DNA from: Thermomonospora echinospora
Lineage (GTDB): Bacteria > Actinomycetota > Actinomycetes > Streptosporangiales > Streptosporangiaceae
DNA: 64,000 nt
Assembly: GCF_900108175.1 (NCBI RefSeq)
Contig: NZ_FNVO01000004.1
Coordinates: forward strand, 496,001-560,000
Direction: 5' to 3'
Shown here: in pieces, positions 34,826-44,497 of the stretch
How the letters are laid out: the number at the start of each line of letters is the position of its first letter
How positions within the stretch are numbered: the first letter of the stretch is position 1
Program-made: the position numbers and the translations under genes
The notes under the pieces: model-generated
Told to the model about the DNA's origin: nothing
Databases searched by the model: none
The model's input: the letters and a program-made list of their open reading frames with translations, nothing else

Positions 34826-35713
34826 ATGGCTATCTGGCTGACTGACAACAGCAAGGTCATCGTCCAGGGGATGACCGGCTCCGAGGGCTCCAAGCACACC
34901 GCGCGGATGCTGCGGGCCGGCACCAACGTGGTCGGCGGCGTGAACGCCCGCAAGGCCGGGCAGAGCGTGGACTTCGACGGCAGGTCCCTGCCGGTGTTCG
35001 GCACCGTCGCCGAGGCGATGGCCGAGACCGGCGCGGACGTCTCGGTGGTGTTCGTGCCGCCGAAGTTCACCAAGGACGCCGTGGTGGAGGCCATCGACGC
35101 GGCCATCGGCCTGTGCGTGGTCATCACCGAGGGCATCCCGGTGCACGACACCGCCTACTTCTGGTCGTACGCCTCCTCCAAGGGCAACGTGACCCGCATC
35201 ATCGGGCCCAACTGCCCGGGCATCGCCTCGCCCGGCAAGTCCAACGCCGGCATCATCCCGGCCGACATCACCACCCCCGGCCGGATCGGGCTGGTGTCCA
35301 AGTCGGGCACGCTGACCTACCAGATGATGTACGAGCTGCGCGACATCGGCTTCTCCACCTGCGTGGGCATCGGCGGTGACCCGGTCATCGGCACCACCCA
35401 CATCGACGCCCTGCAGGCGTTCCAGGAGGACCCCGAGACCGACGCGATCGTGATGATCGGCGAGATCGGCGGCGACGCCGAGGAGCGCGCCGCCGCCTAC
35501 ATCGAGCAGCACGTCACCAAGCCGGTGGTGGGCTACGTCGCCGGGTTCACCGCCCCCGAGGGCAAGACCATGGGCCACGCCGGCGCGATCGTGTCGGGCT
35601 CGTCCGGCACCGCGGAGGCCAAGAAGGAGGCCCTGGAGAAGGTCGGCGTCCGGGTCGGCAAGACCCCGAGCGAGACCGCCCGCCTCATGCGCGAGATCAT
35701 GAAGAACCTCTAG
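34826..35713 (+). CDS. sucD: Succinyl-CoA synthetase alpha subunit
   Basis: 295 residues. CoA-binding Rossmann domain ([11 protein letters not shown]) and the phosphorylated His251 in [11 protein letters not shown]. Forms the alpha-beta enzyme with SucC. ATG 34826 starts the conserved [10 protein letters not shown]; it lies 2 bases after the sucC stop, so the two are co-translated. A strong hairpin follows the gene. Confidence 0.98.
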   Translation: MAIWLTDNSKVIVQGMTGSEGSKHTARMLRAGTNVVGGVNARKAGQSVDFDGRSLPVFGTVAEAMAETGADVSVVFVPPKFTKDAVVEAIDAAIGLCVVITEGIPVHDTAYFWSYASSKGNVTRIIGPNCPGIASPGKSNAGIIPADITTPGRIGLVSKSGTLTYQMMYELRDIGFSTCVGIGGDPVIGTTHIDALQAFQEDPETDAIVMIGEIGGDAEERAAAYIEQHVTKPVVGYVAGFTAPEGKTMGHAGAIVSGSSGTAEAKKEALEKVGVRVGKTPSETARLMREIMKNL

Positions 35714-35728
35714 GACTCGCGGACCTCA

Positions 35729-35765
35729 CGAACGGGCCGTCCCCTCTGCGGGGGCGGCCCGTTCG
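35729..35765 (+). terminator. sucCD terminator
   Basis: Arms 35729-35744 and 35750-35765 form a 16-bp stem (CGAACGGGCCG plus TCCCC with one G-U) around the loop TCTGC, 16 bases after the sucD stop. Confidence 0.8.
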
Positions 35766-35897
35766 CGTTGTGGCCGCCCGACCGGTTCGGGCGCCCGTCA
35801 CAGTGCCGTGCGGAATCCCGCATCCCGCCGGGAGCACCGGGCCGCACGCGCCCGGGGCGCCGGTGGCGGGAGCGCCGCCCGGCCCGCGTCTCCCGTG

Positions 35898-36401
35898 TCA
35901 GTATGCGGCGATCAGCCCTGCTAGACAGCCCAGGCAGCCCAGGCCCGCCAGCACTCCCATGACCCACCACGAGGCCCGCCCCGGCGAACGTCCCCAGAAC
36001 ATGTAGGCGATCAGCCAGGGCAGCGGCACCAGCATGGCGAAGCCCAGGAAGGGCAGCGCGAGGGCGTTCAACTGCCCCTTCGTCCCGGTCGGATGGGCCC
36101 GCTCGCCGTCGGGCTGCAGCCGGGCCTCGAACGTCTCGCCCGCGTCCGACTCCGGCGGCAGCTTCAGGTTCCGCACGGTCCGTCCCTGCGGGTCGTCCGG
36201 CACGAACACGCCCCGGCAGTCGTAGCGGCCCTCGCCGAGATCGGTGCAGCCGGTGACCGCGACCCTCCCGGGCTCGCCGATCAGGCCGAACGCCAACCGC
36301 AGGTCGGTCACGTCGGACAGGATCGGCGTCACTCCGAGGGCCAGCCACAGCAGGACCAGGAACAGCGACGTGGCGCGGCCGTTCCCGGTGGATTTCGACA
36401 T
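35898..36401 (-). CDS. Hypothetical membrane protein
   Basis: 167 residues: an N-terminal helix (TSLFLVLLWLALGVTPIL), a soluble cysteine-bearing domain (VTGCTDLGEGRYDCRGVF) and two C-terminal helices (LALPFLGFAMLVPLPWLIAYMF; WWVMGVLAGLGCLGCLAGLI). No family recognised. The paired cysteines suggest an extracytoplasmic disulfide. Convergent with sucCD. Confidence 0.75.
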   Translation of the reverse strand: MSKSTGNGRATSLFLVLLWLALGVTPILSDVTDLRLAFGLIGEPGRVAVTGCTDLGEGRYDCRGVFVPDDPQGRTVRNLKLPPESDAGETFEARLQPDGERAHPTGTKGQLNALALPFLGFAMLVPLPWLIAYMFWGRSPGRASWWVMGVLAGLGCLGCLAGLIAAY

Positions 36402-36608
36402 ACGGGTGCCTCTCGGTCAGGGGAGCCCGACCGAAGTATGCAGCATCCAGGCGATTCGGGACGCCCGGGCGGTCAGCGGACTCCTCCCGGACCCGGACGG
36501 CGCCATCGGAGATCACAGGCCGCGCCGGAAAGCCGACCTCTCGGGCCGAAGGGCGACACGCCGGGCGGCGAGCCCTCACGGGCCGGGCGCGGGTGCCAGC
36601 ATGGATCC

Positions 36609-38435
36609 GTGTCGGACGTGAAGCCAGGACAGCGCGCCCCCCGGAGCCCCTCCGGACGGACGGAGCCCCCGGGACGCACCACCGGGCCCGCCGAACGCGC
36701 CAGGCCCGCCGAACGCGCCGGAGGCCGGGAACGCTCCGACCGTCCGGGGACGTCCCGGCCACTCGCGGTCAGCGGGCTGGTGGCGGCGGCCTGGTGCGTG
36801 GGGATCGGGCTGGCGGTGCTCACCACCGTCACCCTCGTCGGCTGGATCGCCGCCCCCCGCACCGCGCTCGGCCCCGGGCTCCCGGGCGTCTTCCGGACCG
36901 CCGTCAACTTCTGGCTGGTGGCGCACCATGCGGGGTTCTCCCTGCCGGGCGGGCGGGTGGGGCTGCTGCCGCTCGGGCTGGTCGTCCTGCCGGGGGTGCT
37001 GCTGTACCGCAGCGGCGGCTGGATGATCCGGACCGCCCGTGCGCCGCGCCCGGTCCGGGGAGTGCGGGGGGCCGACCCCACGATGACGGTCGTCGTGCAG
37101 GTGGCGCTCGCCCTGGCCGTCCCGTACGCCGTGCTCGCCGCGCTGCTGGCGCTGGCGGCCACCACCCCGGTGGTGCGGCCCTCGGCCTGGCAGGCGCTGC
37201 TGGCCTGCCTGGTCGTGGCGGCCGTGGCGGGCGGGCTCGGCGCCGGCCGCGCCCTCGGGGCCGCCCGCGGCAAGCGGGTCCGCACGGGGATGGGCGCGCT
37301 GCTGCGGCTGCTGCCCGAACGCCCCCGCTCACTGGTGATCGGCGTCCTCGGCGCGCTGGGCGTGCTGGTCGCCTCCGGGGCGGTGCTGGCCGGCGTCTCC
37401 TTGGCGATGCACCTGTCCCAGGCCACCGCGCTGTTCGACGAGCTGGCCCCGGGTGTCGTCGGGGGAGCGCTGCTGCTGCTGATCGAGGTGGTGTACCTGC
37501 CCAACGCGGTGATCTGGGGGATGGCCTACGCCGTCGGGCCGGGCTTCGCGGTGGGGACGGGCACCAGCGTGTCGCCGACCGGGGTGTTCCTGGACATGGT
37601 GCCGTCCTTCCCGCCGCTGGCCGCGCTGCCCGAGCCGGGACCGGCCCCGGCGCTGTCGCTGCTGGCGGTGGCGACGCCGTTCCTGGCCGGCGCGGTCGGC
37701 GGGATCCTGAGCGTGCGAGCCATGCCCAGCTCCGTCCACGAGGCCGCGCCGATGTGGGGCTTCTTGACCGGGGCGATGACGGGCGCCGTCGCCGCGGTGC
37801 TGGCGGCGCTGTCGGGCGGGCCGCTGGGCGGCGGCAGGCTCACCGTCATGGGGCCGTCGCCGTGGCGGGTGGGCCTGATGGCCGCGCTGGAGGTGGGCAT
37901 CGCCGCGGCCATCGCGGCTTGGGTGTTCAACTGGCGGATCCTGCGCCGTTCCGCCGGCCCGTCCGACCGGCCCGAGCCGCCGAAGGAGCGCAGGCGGTCC
38001 GGGCGCAAGGAGCCCGCCGTTCCCACCGGCAAGCGGGCCGGACGCCCGCAACGCCGCACTCCGGCGGCGCCGAAGCCCGCCGAGACACCCCCGAGCCCGC
38101 CGCCCGCGCCCCGGCCGCCCAGGAGACCGCCCGTGATGGCCGACCCGGTGGAGTTCGAGGAGGCCGAGCCAGTGCTCACCCCGCGCAGACCGCGCCGGCC
38201 CCGCGTACGGGAGCCGCTGGACAGCCCGGCCCCCACCCCTCCGGAGCCGCCGGCCGACCGGCGGAAACGCGAGGAGCCCGCCGAGCCCACCGACCCCGAG
38301 CCCGCCGAGACCAAGGCCGAGGCCGAGGCCGCACCGGATCGGCAGGAGCCGTCCAGGCACCGCGACGAGCCCGAACGCACCGAGACCCGCGGTGGCGCGA
38401 TCTACGTCCTTCGGGACGAGCCCGCCGAGGACTGA
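36609..38435 (+). CDS. DUF6350-type polytopic membrane protein
   Basis: 608 residues: a Pro/Arg-rich N-terminus, about eight to ten membrane helices (for example VAAAWCVGIGLAVLTTVTLVGW and the LLIEVVYLPNAVIWGMAYAVG segment with GPGFAVGTGTSVSPTGV), then about 200 residues of disordered Arg/Pro/Glu-rich tail. This family commonly sits between sucCD and purN in actinobacteria; its function is not established, and a role linked to cell division or envelope is only suggested. GTG 36609. Confidence 0.8.
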   Translation: MSDVKPGQRAPRSPSGRTEPPGRTTGPAERARPAERAGGRERSDRPGTSRPLAVSGLVAAAWCVGIGLAVLTTVTLVGWIAAPRTALGPGLPGVFRTAVNFWLVAHHAGFSLPGGRVGLLPLGLVVLPGVLLYRSGGWMIRTARAPRPVRGVRGADPTMTVVVQVALALAVPYAVLAALLALAATTPVVRPSAWQALLACLVVAAVAGGLGAGRALGAARGKRVRTGMGALLRLLPERPRSLVIGVLGALGVLVASGAVLAGVSLAMHLSQATALFDELAPGVVGGALLLLIEVVYLPNAVIWGMAYAVGPGFAVGTGTSVSPTGVFLDMVPSFPPLAALPEPGPAPALSLLAVATPFLAGAVGGILSVRAMPSSVHEAAPMWGFLTGAMTGAVAAVLAALSGGPLGGGRLTVMGPSPWRVGLMAALEVGIAAAIAAWVFNWRILRRSAGPSDRPEPPKERRRSGRKEPAVPTGKRAGRPQRRTPAAPKPAETPPSPPPAPRPPRRPPVMADPVEFEEAEPVLTPRRPRRPRVREPLDSPAPTPPEPPADRRKREEPAEPTDPEPAETKAEAEAAPDRQEPSRHRDEPERTETRGGAIYVLRDEPAED

Positions 38436-38482
38436 CCGGGCCCCGCCCATCGGCAGCGGGATGTCCCACTGCCGGAACCCGC

Positions 38483-38642
38483 GCCGTCTCGGCGCCGAAG
38501 ACCTCGTGGGCGGGCCGGCGGATCGTTCGTCTCCCGGATGGCGGAGTCGTGAGCGCGCCCGCAGCGCCGCACCGTCGCCGCTCTGAAAGCCCGAGCCGCC
38601 TCGGCGCCGGAAGGCCCCGTCGACGGGCCGGCGGATCGCCCG
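38483..38642. repeat. Degenerate direct repeat between two convergent genes
   Basis: 38483-38529 and 38595-38642 share GCCGYCTCGGCGCCG and GGGCCGGCGGATCG in the same order and spacing. The intervening sequence shows no gene. It may be decayed duplicated DNA. Confidence 0.5.
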
Positions 38643-38671
38643 CTGTCACGGGTGCGGCGGCGCCGCGATGG

Positions 38672-39142
38672 TCACAGGGGCAGGCTGTCGCCGTCGATGG
38701 TGCCCTCGGGCAGGCCGAACTTCTTCTCGATGTCGTCGGCCAGCCGCTCCTTGCACTGCCGCCCCTCCTCGATGGTGTTGGCGGCGTTCTGGCACTTGCT
38801 GTACCGGTTGGTCTCCTCCAGCAGGTACAGCTGGGCGCCGATGCCGAAGGCGAAGAACAGCGCCCCGACCCCGCCGAGGATGATCCCCGGCAGTGCGCCC
38901 GGGGCGGGGCGCCGGCCCTGCCGGGCGGCCCGCCGGGCCTTGACCCCGATGACGATGGCCGCCACCGCGGGTATCGCCGCGAAGATCGACAGCACCGGGA
39001 CGAAAATCATCACCAGCGCTGCCAGGCCGAGCCACAGGGCCCGCCGCCCGGCGCGTTCGACGTCCTGCGGGGCCCCCGGTCCCGGGGGAGTACCCGGTCC
39101 CTCCGGCCCCGGACGGGTGTCCTGCCCCGGCTCGATGCTCAC
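38672..39142 (-). CDS. DUF4190-like membrane protein
   Basis: 156 residues: a Pro/Gly-rich N-terminal tail, two membrane helices (ALWLGLAALVMIFVPVLSI region and LPGIILGGVGALFFAFGI) separated by a basic loop, and a C-terminal domain with two cysteines (SKCQNAANTIEEGRQCKE). GTG 39142 with GGAGGA. Two-helix DUF4190-type proteins are widespread in actinobacteria; function unknown. Divergent from purN. Confidence 0.75.
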   Translation of the reverse strand: MSIEPGQDTRPGPEGPGTPPGPGAPQDVERAGRRALWLGLAALVMIFVPVLSIFAAIPAVAAIVIGVKARRAARQGRRPAPGALPGIILGGVGALFFAFGIGAQLYLLEETNRYSKCQNAANTIEEGRQCKERLADDIEKKFGLPEGTIDGDSLPL

Positions 39143-39273
39143 TGATCCTCCAGCCTGTGGTGTCGCCTCCGGGCGCACCCGAGCGGGCCGATAGGCTTTC
39201 AGACAGCCGGAAGTCCAGCTCGTCCGGCCCCGCAACGCGGGTCATCAGCCGCTCGTCCCGGTAAGGAGTCACG

Positions 39274-39936
39274 GTGTCCGCCCGGCTTGTCGTTCTTGTC
39301 TCCGGCGCGGGGACCAACCTACAGGCGCTGCTCGAAGCGTGCGCAGATCCAGCCTACGGGGCGCAGGTCGTGGCCGTGGGCGCCGATCGGCACGGCACCG
39401 CGGGCCTGGAGCGGGCCGCGGGGGCCGGGCTGCCGACCTTCGTGGTCCGCGTCCCCGACTTCCCCGACCGGCGGGAATGGGACGCGGCACTGACCGAGGC
39501 GGTGGCCGCGCACGAGCCTGACCTGGTGGTCTCGGCCGGTTTCATGAAGATCTTCGGTGCGTCCTTCCTAGAGCGGTTCGGCGGACGCGTCGTCAACACC
39601 CACCCGGCGCTGCTGCCGGCGTTCCCCGGCGCGCACGCCGTCCGGGACGCCCTGGCCTATGGGGTCAAGATCACTGGCTGTACGGTGCACTTCGTCGATG
39701 AGGGCGTGGACACCGGTCCGGTGATCGCCCAGGAGGCGGTGCCGGTGCGCTGGCACGACGACGAGGACACCCTGCACGAACGGATCAAGCAGGTGGAGCG
39801 CCGCCTGCTCGTCGAGGTGGTGGGACGGCTGGCCCGCGACGGCTGGACCACCAGGGGACGGCGGGTGTCCCTGAAATGCCGCACCTGCAACGACGCCGGT
39901 CCGGCCGCGCGGTCCGACAACGACGCAAGTGAGTGA
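39274..39936 (+). CDS. purN: Phosphoribosylglycinamide formyltransferase
   Basis: 220 residues, transfers the formyl group of 10-formyl-THF to GAR, the third step of purine synthesis. Catalytic residues Asn108, His110 ([12 protein letters not shown]) and Asp146 ([10 protein letters not shown]) are present; the substrate loop [14 protein letters not shown] is at the N-terminus. GTG start with AAGGAG. Followed by purH, whose start is 13 bp after the purN stop. Confidence 0.97.
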   Translation: MSARLVVLVSGAGTNLQALLEACADPAYGAQVVAVGADRHGTAGLERAAGAGLPTFVVRVPDFPDRREWDAALTEAVAAHEPDLVVSAGFMKIFGASFLERFGGRVVNTHPALLPAFPGAHAVRDALAYGVKITGCTVHFVDEGVDTGPVIAQEAVPVRWHDDEDTLHERIKQVERRLLVEVVGRLARDGWTTRGRRVSLKCRTCNDAGPAARSDNDASE

Positions 39937-39949
39937 GGGGAGCCCGGCG

Positions 39950-41518
39950 GTGAGCCGAGTGGCGATCAAGCGCGCGCTGATCAGCGTGTACGACAAGACG
40001 GGACTGGAGGACCTCGCCCGGGGCCTGCATGAGGCGGGCGTCGAGATCGTCTCGACCGGGTCCACCGCGGCCCGGATCGCCGCGGCCGGGGTGCCGGTGC
40101 TCAAGGTGGAGAAGCTCACCGGCTTCCCCGAGTGCCTGGACGGCCGGGTCAAGACGCTGCACCCGCGGGTGCACGCGGGCCTGCTGGCCGACCGGCGCAA
40201 GGAGGGGCACCGCCAGCAGTTGGAGGACCTCGACATCGAGCCGTTCGACCTGGCCGTGGTGAACCTGTACCCGTTCGCCGAGACCGTCGCGTCCGGGGCC
40301 GGCCCGGACGAGTGCGTCGAGCAGATCGACATCGGCGGGCCCACCATGGTGCGCGCCGCCGCCAAGAACCACGCGAACGTGGCCGTCGTCGTCGACCCGG
40401 CCTCCTACGGCCGGGTGCTGGAGGCGGTGCGCGAGGGCGGCTTCACCCTGGCCGAGCGCCGCCGCCTGGCCGCGCAGGCGTTCGCGCACACCGCCTCCTA
40501 CGACGTGGCGGTCGCCTCCTGGTTCGCCGGCTCCTACGCCCCGGACGAGACCGCCGAGTCCACCCAGTGGCCGGACTTCCTCGGCGGTACCTGGGAGCGC
40601 GCGGCGGTGCTGCGGTACGGGGAGAACCCGCACCAGCGGGCCGCCCTCTACACCGACGGCAAGGACGGCCTGGCCGGCGCCGAGCAGCTGCACGGCAAGG
40701 AGATGTCCTACAACAACTATGTGGACGCCGACGCGGCGCGGCGGGCGGCCTACGACTTCACCGAGCCCTGCGTGGCGATCATCAAGCACGCCAACCCGTG
40801 CGGGATCGCGGTCGGCGCCGACGTGGCCGAGGCCCACCGCAAGGCCCACGCGTGCGACCCGGTCTCGGCGTACGGCGGCGTGATCGCGGTGAACCGGCCG
40901 GTGGACGCGGCGATGGCCGGGCAGGTCGCGGAGATCTTCACCGAGGTGGTGGTGGCCCCCGGCTTCACCCCCGAGGCCCTGGAGATCCTCACCCGCAAGA
41001 AGAACATCCGGCTGCTGCGCTGCCCCGAGGGCCCGGCCGGCGGCGTGGAGTTCCGCCGGGTGGACGGCGGGGTGCTGCTGCAGACCGTGGACCGGGTGGA
41101 CGCCGTGGTGCCCGGCGGCGGCGACGACCCGTCCACCTGGACGCTCAAGGCGGGCCCGGCGGCCGACGAGGCGACCCTGCGCGACCTGGCGTTCGCCTGG
41201 CGGGCCTGCCGTTCGGTGAAGTCCAACGCGATCCTGTTGGCCGCCGACGGCGCCACCGTCGGCGTGGGCATGGGCCAGGTCAACCGGGTCGACTCGGCGC
41301 GGCTGGCGGTGCAGCGCGCCGGTGACCGGGCGGCGGGCTCGGTGGCCGCCTCCGACGCGTTCTTCCCGTTCGCCGACGGCCCGGAGGTGCTGGCCGCCGC
41401 GGGCGTGCGGGCCATCGTCCAGCCGGGCGGCTCGGTGCGCGACGAGGAGGTCGTCGCCGCGCTGGAGAAGGCCGGGATCACCCTGTACTTCACCGGAGTG
41501 CGGCACTTCTTCCACTGA
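39950..41518 (+). CDS. purH: AICAR transformylase/IMP cyclohydrolase
   Basis: 522-residue bifunctional enzyme for the last two steps of IMP synthesis. N-terminal MGS-like cyclohydrolase ([41 protein letters not shown]). The C-terminal transformylase has the catalytic Lys-His in [10 protein letters not shown] and ends in [13 protein letters not shown] 39950 with GAGGGGAG upstream is preferred over the GTG at 39929, which would overlap purN. Uses 10-formyl-THF supplied by FolD. Confidence 0.98.
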   Translation: MSRVAIKRALISVYDKTGLEDLARGLHEAGVEIVSTGSTAARIAAAGVPVLKVEKLTGFPECLDGRVKTLHPRVHAGLLADRRKEGHRQQLEDLDIEPFDLAVVNLYPFAETVASGAGPDECVEQIDIGGPTMVRAAAKNHANVAVVVDPASYGRVLEAVREGGFTLAERRRLAAQAFAHTASYDVAVASWFAGSYAPDETAESTQWPDFLGGTWERAAVLRYGENPHQRAALYTDGKDGLAGAEQLHGKEMSYNNYVDADAARRAAYDFTEPCVAIIKHANPCGIAVGADVAEAHRKAHACDPVSAYGGVIAVNRPVDAAMAGQVAEIFTEVVVAPGFTPEALEILTRKKNIRLLRCPEGPAGGVEFRRVDGGVLLQTVDRVDAVVPGGGDDPSTWTLKAGPAADEATLRDLAFAWRACRSVKSNAILLAADGATVGVGMGQVNRVDSARLAVQRAGDRAAGSVAASDAFFPFADGPEVLAAAGVRAIVQPGGSVRDEEVVAALEKAGITLYFTGVRHFFH

Positions 41519-41552
41519 TCCCGACCGATTTGGGTGATCATGGGCGGTTCAG

Positions 41553-41592
41553 AGGGGTGCGCTGATAGTCTCAGGCGGCATTGCGCGCCCCT
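41553..41592 (+). promoter_or_regulatory. Stem-loop between purH and a small membrane gene
   Basis: AGGGGTGCGC (41553-41562) pairs with GCGCGCCCCT (41583-41592), one G-U, with a 20-base loop. It could terminate purH or act in the leader of the next gene. It lacks the conserved core of the ZTP riboswitch that often precedes folD and purH genes. Confidence 0.4.
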
Positions 41593-41631
41593 GACCGTTC
41601 CCTGGCGCGCCCGAACCTCTGGGGGAGACCG

Positions 41632-41799
41632 GTGGAGACTCTCGTGGGCTTCGCGCTGCAGTACTCGATCGCGCTGGCGCAGGCCCGGGAAATGGTGGGC
41701 GTCGCCGCCGCCCTGCTCCTGGCCGCCCTGGCCGCCTACGCCGGCTGGCACGTCACCGACCGCCTGGTGGCCCTGCGCCAGCGCCCCGACGAGGACTAG
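41632..41799 (+). CDS. Small single-helix membrane protein
   Basis: 55 residues, mainly one helix (EMVGVAAALLLAALAAYAGW) with a short charged tail ending PDED. GTG 41632 with GGGGGAG upstream. No family recognised. It lies between purH and folD on the same strand. Confidence 0.6.
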   Translation: METLVGFALQYSIALAQAREMVGVAAALLLAALAAYAGWHVTDRLVALRQRPDED

Positions 41800-41864
41800 T
41801 CCACGGTCACGGCGTGGTGCCGGCCGGAGCCGTACCCAGGAGAGGCCGAGCGAACCAGGGTCAA

Positions 41865-41877
41865 TAAACTCTGAGGT
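41865..41877 (+). promoter_or_regulatory. folD promoter, probably leaderless
   Basis: TAAACT (41865-41870) ends exactly 7 bases before the GTG at 41878, so transcription would begin at the start codon. No useful Shine-Dalgarno spacing exists. Confidence 0.5.
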
Positions 41878-42729
41878 GTGACTGCACAGATCCTGGACGG
41901 CAAGGCCACCGCGGCGGAGATCCGCAACGACCTGAAGGCGCGGGTCGCCGCGCTGCGCGACCGCGGGATCGCGGTGGGGCTTGGCACGGTGCTGGTCGGG
42001 GACGACCCCGGCAGCCATGCGTACGTGGGGATGAAGCACCGCGACTGCGCCGAGGTCGGCATCCGGTCGATCCGCCGCGACCTGCCCGCCGACGCCACCC
42101 AGGAGCAGGTGGAGCAGGCGGTGGCCGAGCTGAACGCCGACCCGGACTGCACCGGCTACATCGTCCAACTGCCGCTGCCCAAGGGGCTGGACGAGAAGCG
42201 GGTGCTGGAGCTCATCGACCCCGACAAGGACGCCGACGGGCTGCACCCGTTCAACCTGGGCCGCCTGGTGCTGATGCAGCCCGGCCCGCTGCCGTGCACG
42301 CCGAAGGGCATCGTGGCGCTGCTGCGCCGGTTCGACGTGCCGCTGCGCGGCGCCGAGGTCGTGGTGATCGGCCGTGGCGTCACCGCCGGCCGCCCGCTGG
42401 GACTGCTGCTGACCCGCCGCAGCGAGAACGCCACCGTCACGCTGTGCCACACCGGCACCAAGGACCTCGCCGCGCACACCCGCAAGGCCGACATCATCGT
42501 GGCCGCCGCCGGGGTGCCCGCTCTGATCACCGCCGACATGGTCAAGCCCGGCGCCGCCGTGCTGGACGTCGGCGTCTCCCGGGTGAACGGCAAGCTCACC
42601 GGAGACGTCGCCCCCGACGTCGCCGAGATCGCCGGCTGGGTCGCCCCCAACCCCGGCGGCGTCGGCCCGATGACCCGCGCCATGCTGCTGGCCAACGTCG
42701 TGGAGGCGGCCGAGGCCACCGCCTCCTGA
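41878..42729 (+). CDS. folD: Methylene-THF dehydrogenase/cyclohydrolase
   Basis: 283 residues. Interconverts 5,10-methylene-THF and 10-formyl-THF with NADP. The substrate helix with catalytic Tyr-x-x-x-Lys is [10 protein letters not shown]; the conserved [20 protein letters not shown], and C-terminal [19 protein letters not shown] are intact. Supplies formyl groups to PurN and PurH just upstream. Confidence 0.98.
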   Translation: MTAQILDGKATAAEIRNDLKARVAALRDRGIAVGLGTVLVGDDPGSHAYVGMKHRDCAEVGIRSIRRDLPADATQEQVEQAVAELNADPDCTGYIVQLPLPKGLDEKRVLELIDPDKDADGLHPFNLGRLVLMQPGPLPCTPKGIVALLRRFDVPLRGAEVVVIGRGVTAGRPLGLLLTRRSENATVTLCHTGTKDLAAHTRKADIIVAAAGVPALITADMVKPGAAVLDVGVSRVNGKLTGDVAPDVAEIAGWVAPNPGGVGPMTRAMLLANVVEAAEATAS

Positions 42730-43047
42730 CCCGCTCCGAAGCCGGGCCACGACCCCTGCCCGTCCGGAAGTCGACCGGACCCTCCACCCGGCCCCCGGCC
42801 GGTCGGGACGCGGGTCAGGGGAACGGGTCGGCTTCGACGCGACGGCCGGCCGGACCTCCCGCCGGCCTTGCGCCCGTTCCTTGCGCCCGTTCCGGCCCGG
42901 CCGAGGTCTCCGCCTGGTCCTCGGCCGGACCGGGATGGCGGCCGGATGGCCGCCGGCGTCACGGTGGACGCGGTCGCCGGGCGCCGAAGTGCGGTCGTCG
43001 CACGCTTGCGCTGCCGTGCGCGAGCGACGACCGCACGCTGGTGGCGG
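42730..43047. terminator. 318-bp gap after folD with a 13-bp hairpin
   Basis: GTGCGGTCGTCGC (42989-43001) pairs perfectly with GCGACGACCGCAC (43024-43036), just after the stop of the convergent FHA gene; it can serve as its terminator. A 13-bp tandem duplication (CCTTGCGCCCGTT, 42866-42891) also lies here. No gene seen. Confidence 0.65.
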
Positions 43048-43797
43048 TCAGCTAGCCCGGCGGCCCGCCGTGCTCGCCGCCGGACGGCCGGGAGGGCCCG
43101 CGGCGGCCGCCGAGCGGGGCGGCACCGCCTTGTGGGCCATGCCCGGGGGGACGGGACGGCGCAGCTCCCCCGTGGCGCGGCCGTCCATGGGAGGGCGGTT
43201 CTGCGGGGGCACGTGCACCGGCGGCAGCGGCCGGACCAGGCCCATCGCGATCACCTCGTTGGCCAGCCGGGTACGCCGGTTGGCCCCCTCCGGGATGCGG
43301 AACTTCTGGTAGAGGCGCAGCAGATGCTGCTTGACGGCGGCCTCCGTGACGACGAGTTCGTGAGCGATGTCACGCGCCGTGGCGGGGGCCACGAACGCCT
43401 CGTCGGACAGGGCGGGACGGCACAGCGCGGTCAGCACGTCCACCTCCCGCCGGGTGAGCTCGGGGGCGACGGCGCGCCGCAGCTCGATGTCGGGATCGAC
43501 CTCCTCGCGGGGGATGCCCCCCATTCGGCAGCGCGCCGTGCCGAAGCTCACGACGTCGCCGTCCTCCAGTACCCGTCGGGCGATCGGCCGGCCGTTGACA
43601 CGCGTCCCGTTGCGGGACAGCCCCATGTCGACGATGTACACGTAGGGCCCGCGCCGGACGATCTCGGCGTGCAGACGGGACACACTAGGGTCATCGAGGC
43701 GTACGTCAACTCCTCTTCCTCGTCCGACCGTCGTCACTTCGGGGCGCAGCGGCACCACCATGCCGCTGTCTTCGATCCGTATGAACGGCCCCTCCAC
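43048..43797 (-). CDS. FHA-domain protein with C-terminal helix-turn-helix
   Basis: 249 residues. The FHA domain (residues about 20-85) has the phosphothreonine-recognition residues in TVGRGRGVDV, SVSRLHAEI and SRNGTRVNG. A LuxR/EmbR-like HTH follows (LTRREVDVLTALC, ATARDIAHELVVTEAAVKQHL) and then a Pro/Arg-rich tail. This suggests a transcription factor controlled by a Ser/Thr kinase, as with EmbR. GTG 43797 with GGAGG upstream. Targets unknown; the divergent DUF3017 gene is a candidate. Confidence 0.85.
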   Translation of the reverse strand: MEGPFIRIEDSGMVVPLRPEVTTVGRGRGVDVRLDDPSVSRLHAEIVRRGPYVYIVDMGLSRNGTRVNGRPIARRVLEDGDVVSFGTARCRMGGIPREEVDPDIELRRAVAPELTRREVDVLTALCRPALSDEAFVAPATARDIAHELVVTEAAVKQHLLRLYQKFRIPEGANRRTRLANEVIAMGLVRPLPPVHVPPQNRPPMDGRATGELRRPVPPGMAHKAVPPRSAAAAGPPGRPAASTAGRRAS

Positions 43798-44065
43798 GGC
43801 AGTCCTCCCAGCTAGTTAGCGACCCCTGTCCAGCGGGTTACCCGGTCGCGGTGATACCTCACCCTGCTACTGGTGAGTAGCTCCGATGGCGTAAGGCGTT
43901 CCGCGCCCTCGGGCCCCGCCCGGTAGACTCGGTGAACGGCGGCCGCAGGTGTGCCGGGCCGATCCCCACCGCGCCGGGGCCGCCTGTTCGGGCTGTTCGA
44001 ACCGATGAACGCGAGTGGCACGCCGATCCGGTCAGCGGTGGTGTGGGAGCCGCTGGAGGAGCGTG

Positions 44066-44446
44066 GTGGTGGCCGGCGGGCAGATGGAGCACGGCGAGCG
44101 AGCCGGGCACCTCGATGGGGATGGGGCGCAGCCGGCGCTGCGGCGTCGCCGGCGCACCGGTCCGGGCAGCAAGGCCGCCTCGTCGGCGCACTGGCTCGGC
44201 CAGTTGCCCTACGTGCTGGCGCTGTGCGGGGTGATCGGGTCGCTGCCGATGTACGCCACCGCCCACTTCCGCAAGGGTTCGGCGCTGCTGGCGGCCGGGG
44301 TGCTGTTCGGGGCGCTGGCCCGGCTGGTGCTGCCGGAGAGCCAGGTGGGGATGCTGGCCGTCCGCAAGAAATGGTTGGACGTGCTGACCGCGGTCGCCCT
44401 GGCGGTCGCCGTCGCGGTGGTCGCCTGGGTGGTCCCGGGCGACTGA
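44066..44446 (+). CDS. DUF3017 membrane protein
   Basis: 126 residues with three hydrophobic segments (LGQLPYVLALCGVIGSLPMYA, GSALLAAGVLFGALARLVL and VLTAVALAVAVAVVAWVV). The family commonly lies between folD and the malate or isocitrate dehydrogenase genes in actinobacteria; function unknown. Three consecutive GTG codons (44063-44071) follow GGAGGA; 44066 has the best spacing. Confidence 0.75.
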   Translation: MVAGGQMEHGERAGHLDGDGAQPALRRRRRTGPGSKAASSAHWLGQLPYVLALCGVIGSLPMYATAHFRKGSALLAAGVLFGALARLVLPESQVGMLAVRKKWLDVLTAVALAVAVAVVAWVVPGD

Positions 44447-44497
44447 CCGGGCGCCCGGTGCGGCGACCCGGCACGGCCGGCCGTCGCGCGCCGGAGA

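Noticed and set aside
41519-41877. ZTP riboswitch upstream of folD
   Set aside because: The conserved pseudoknot core is not present and folD appears leaderless.
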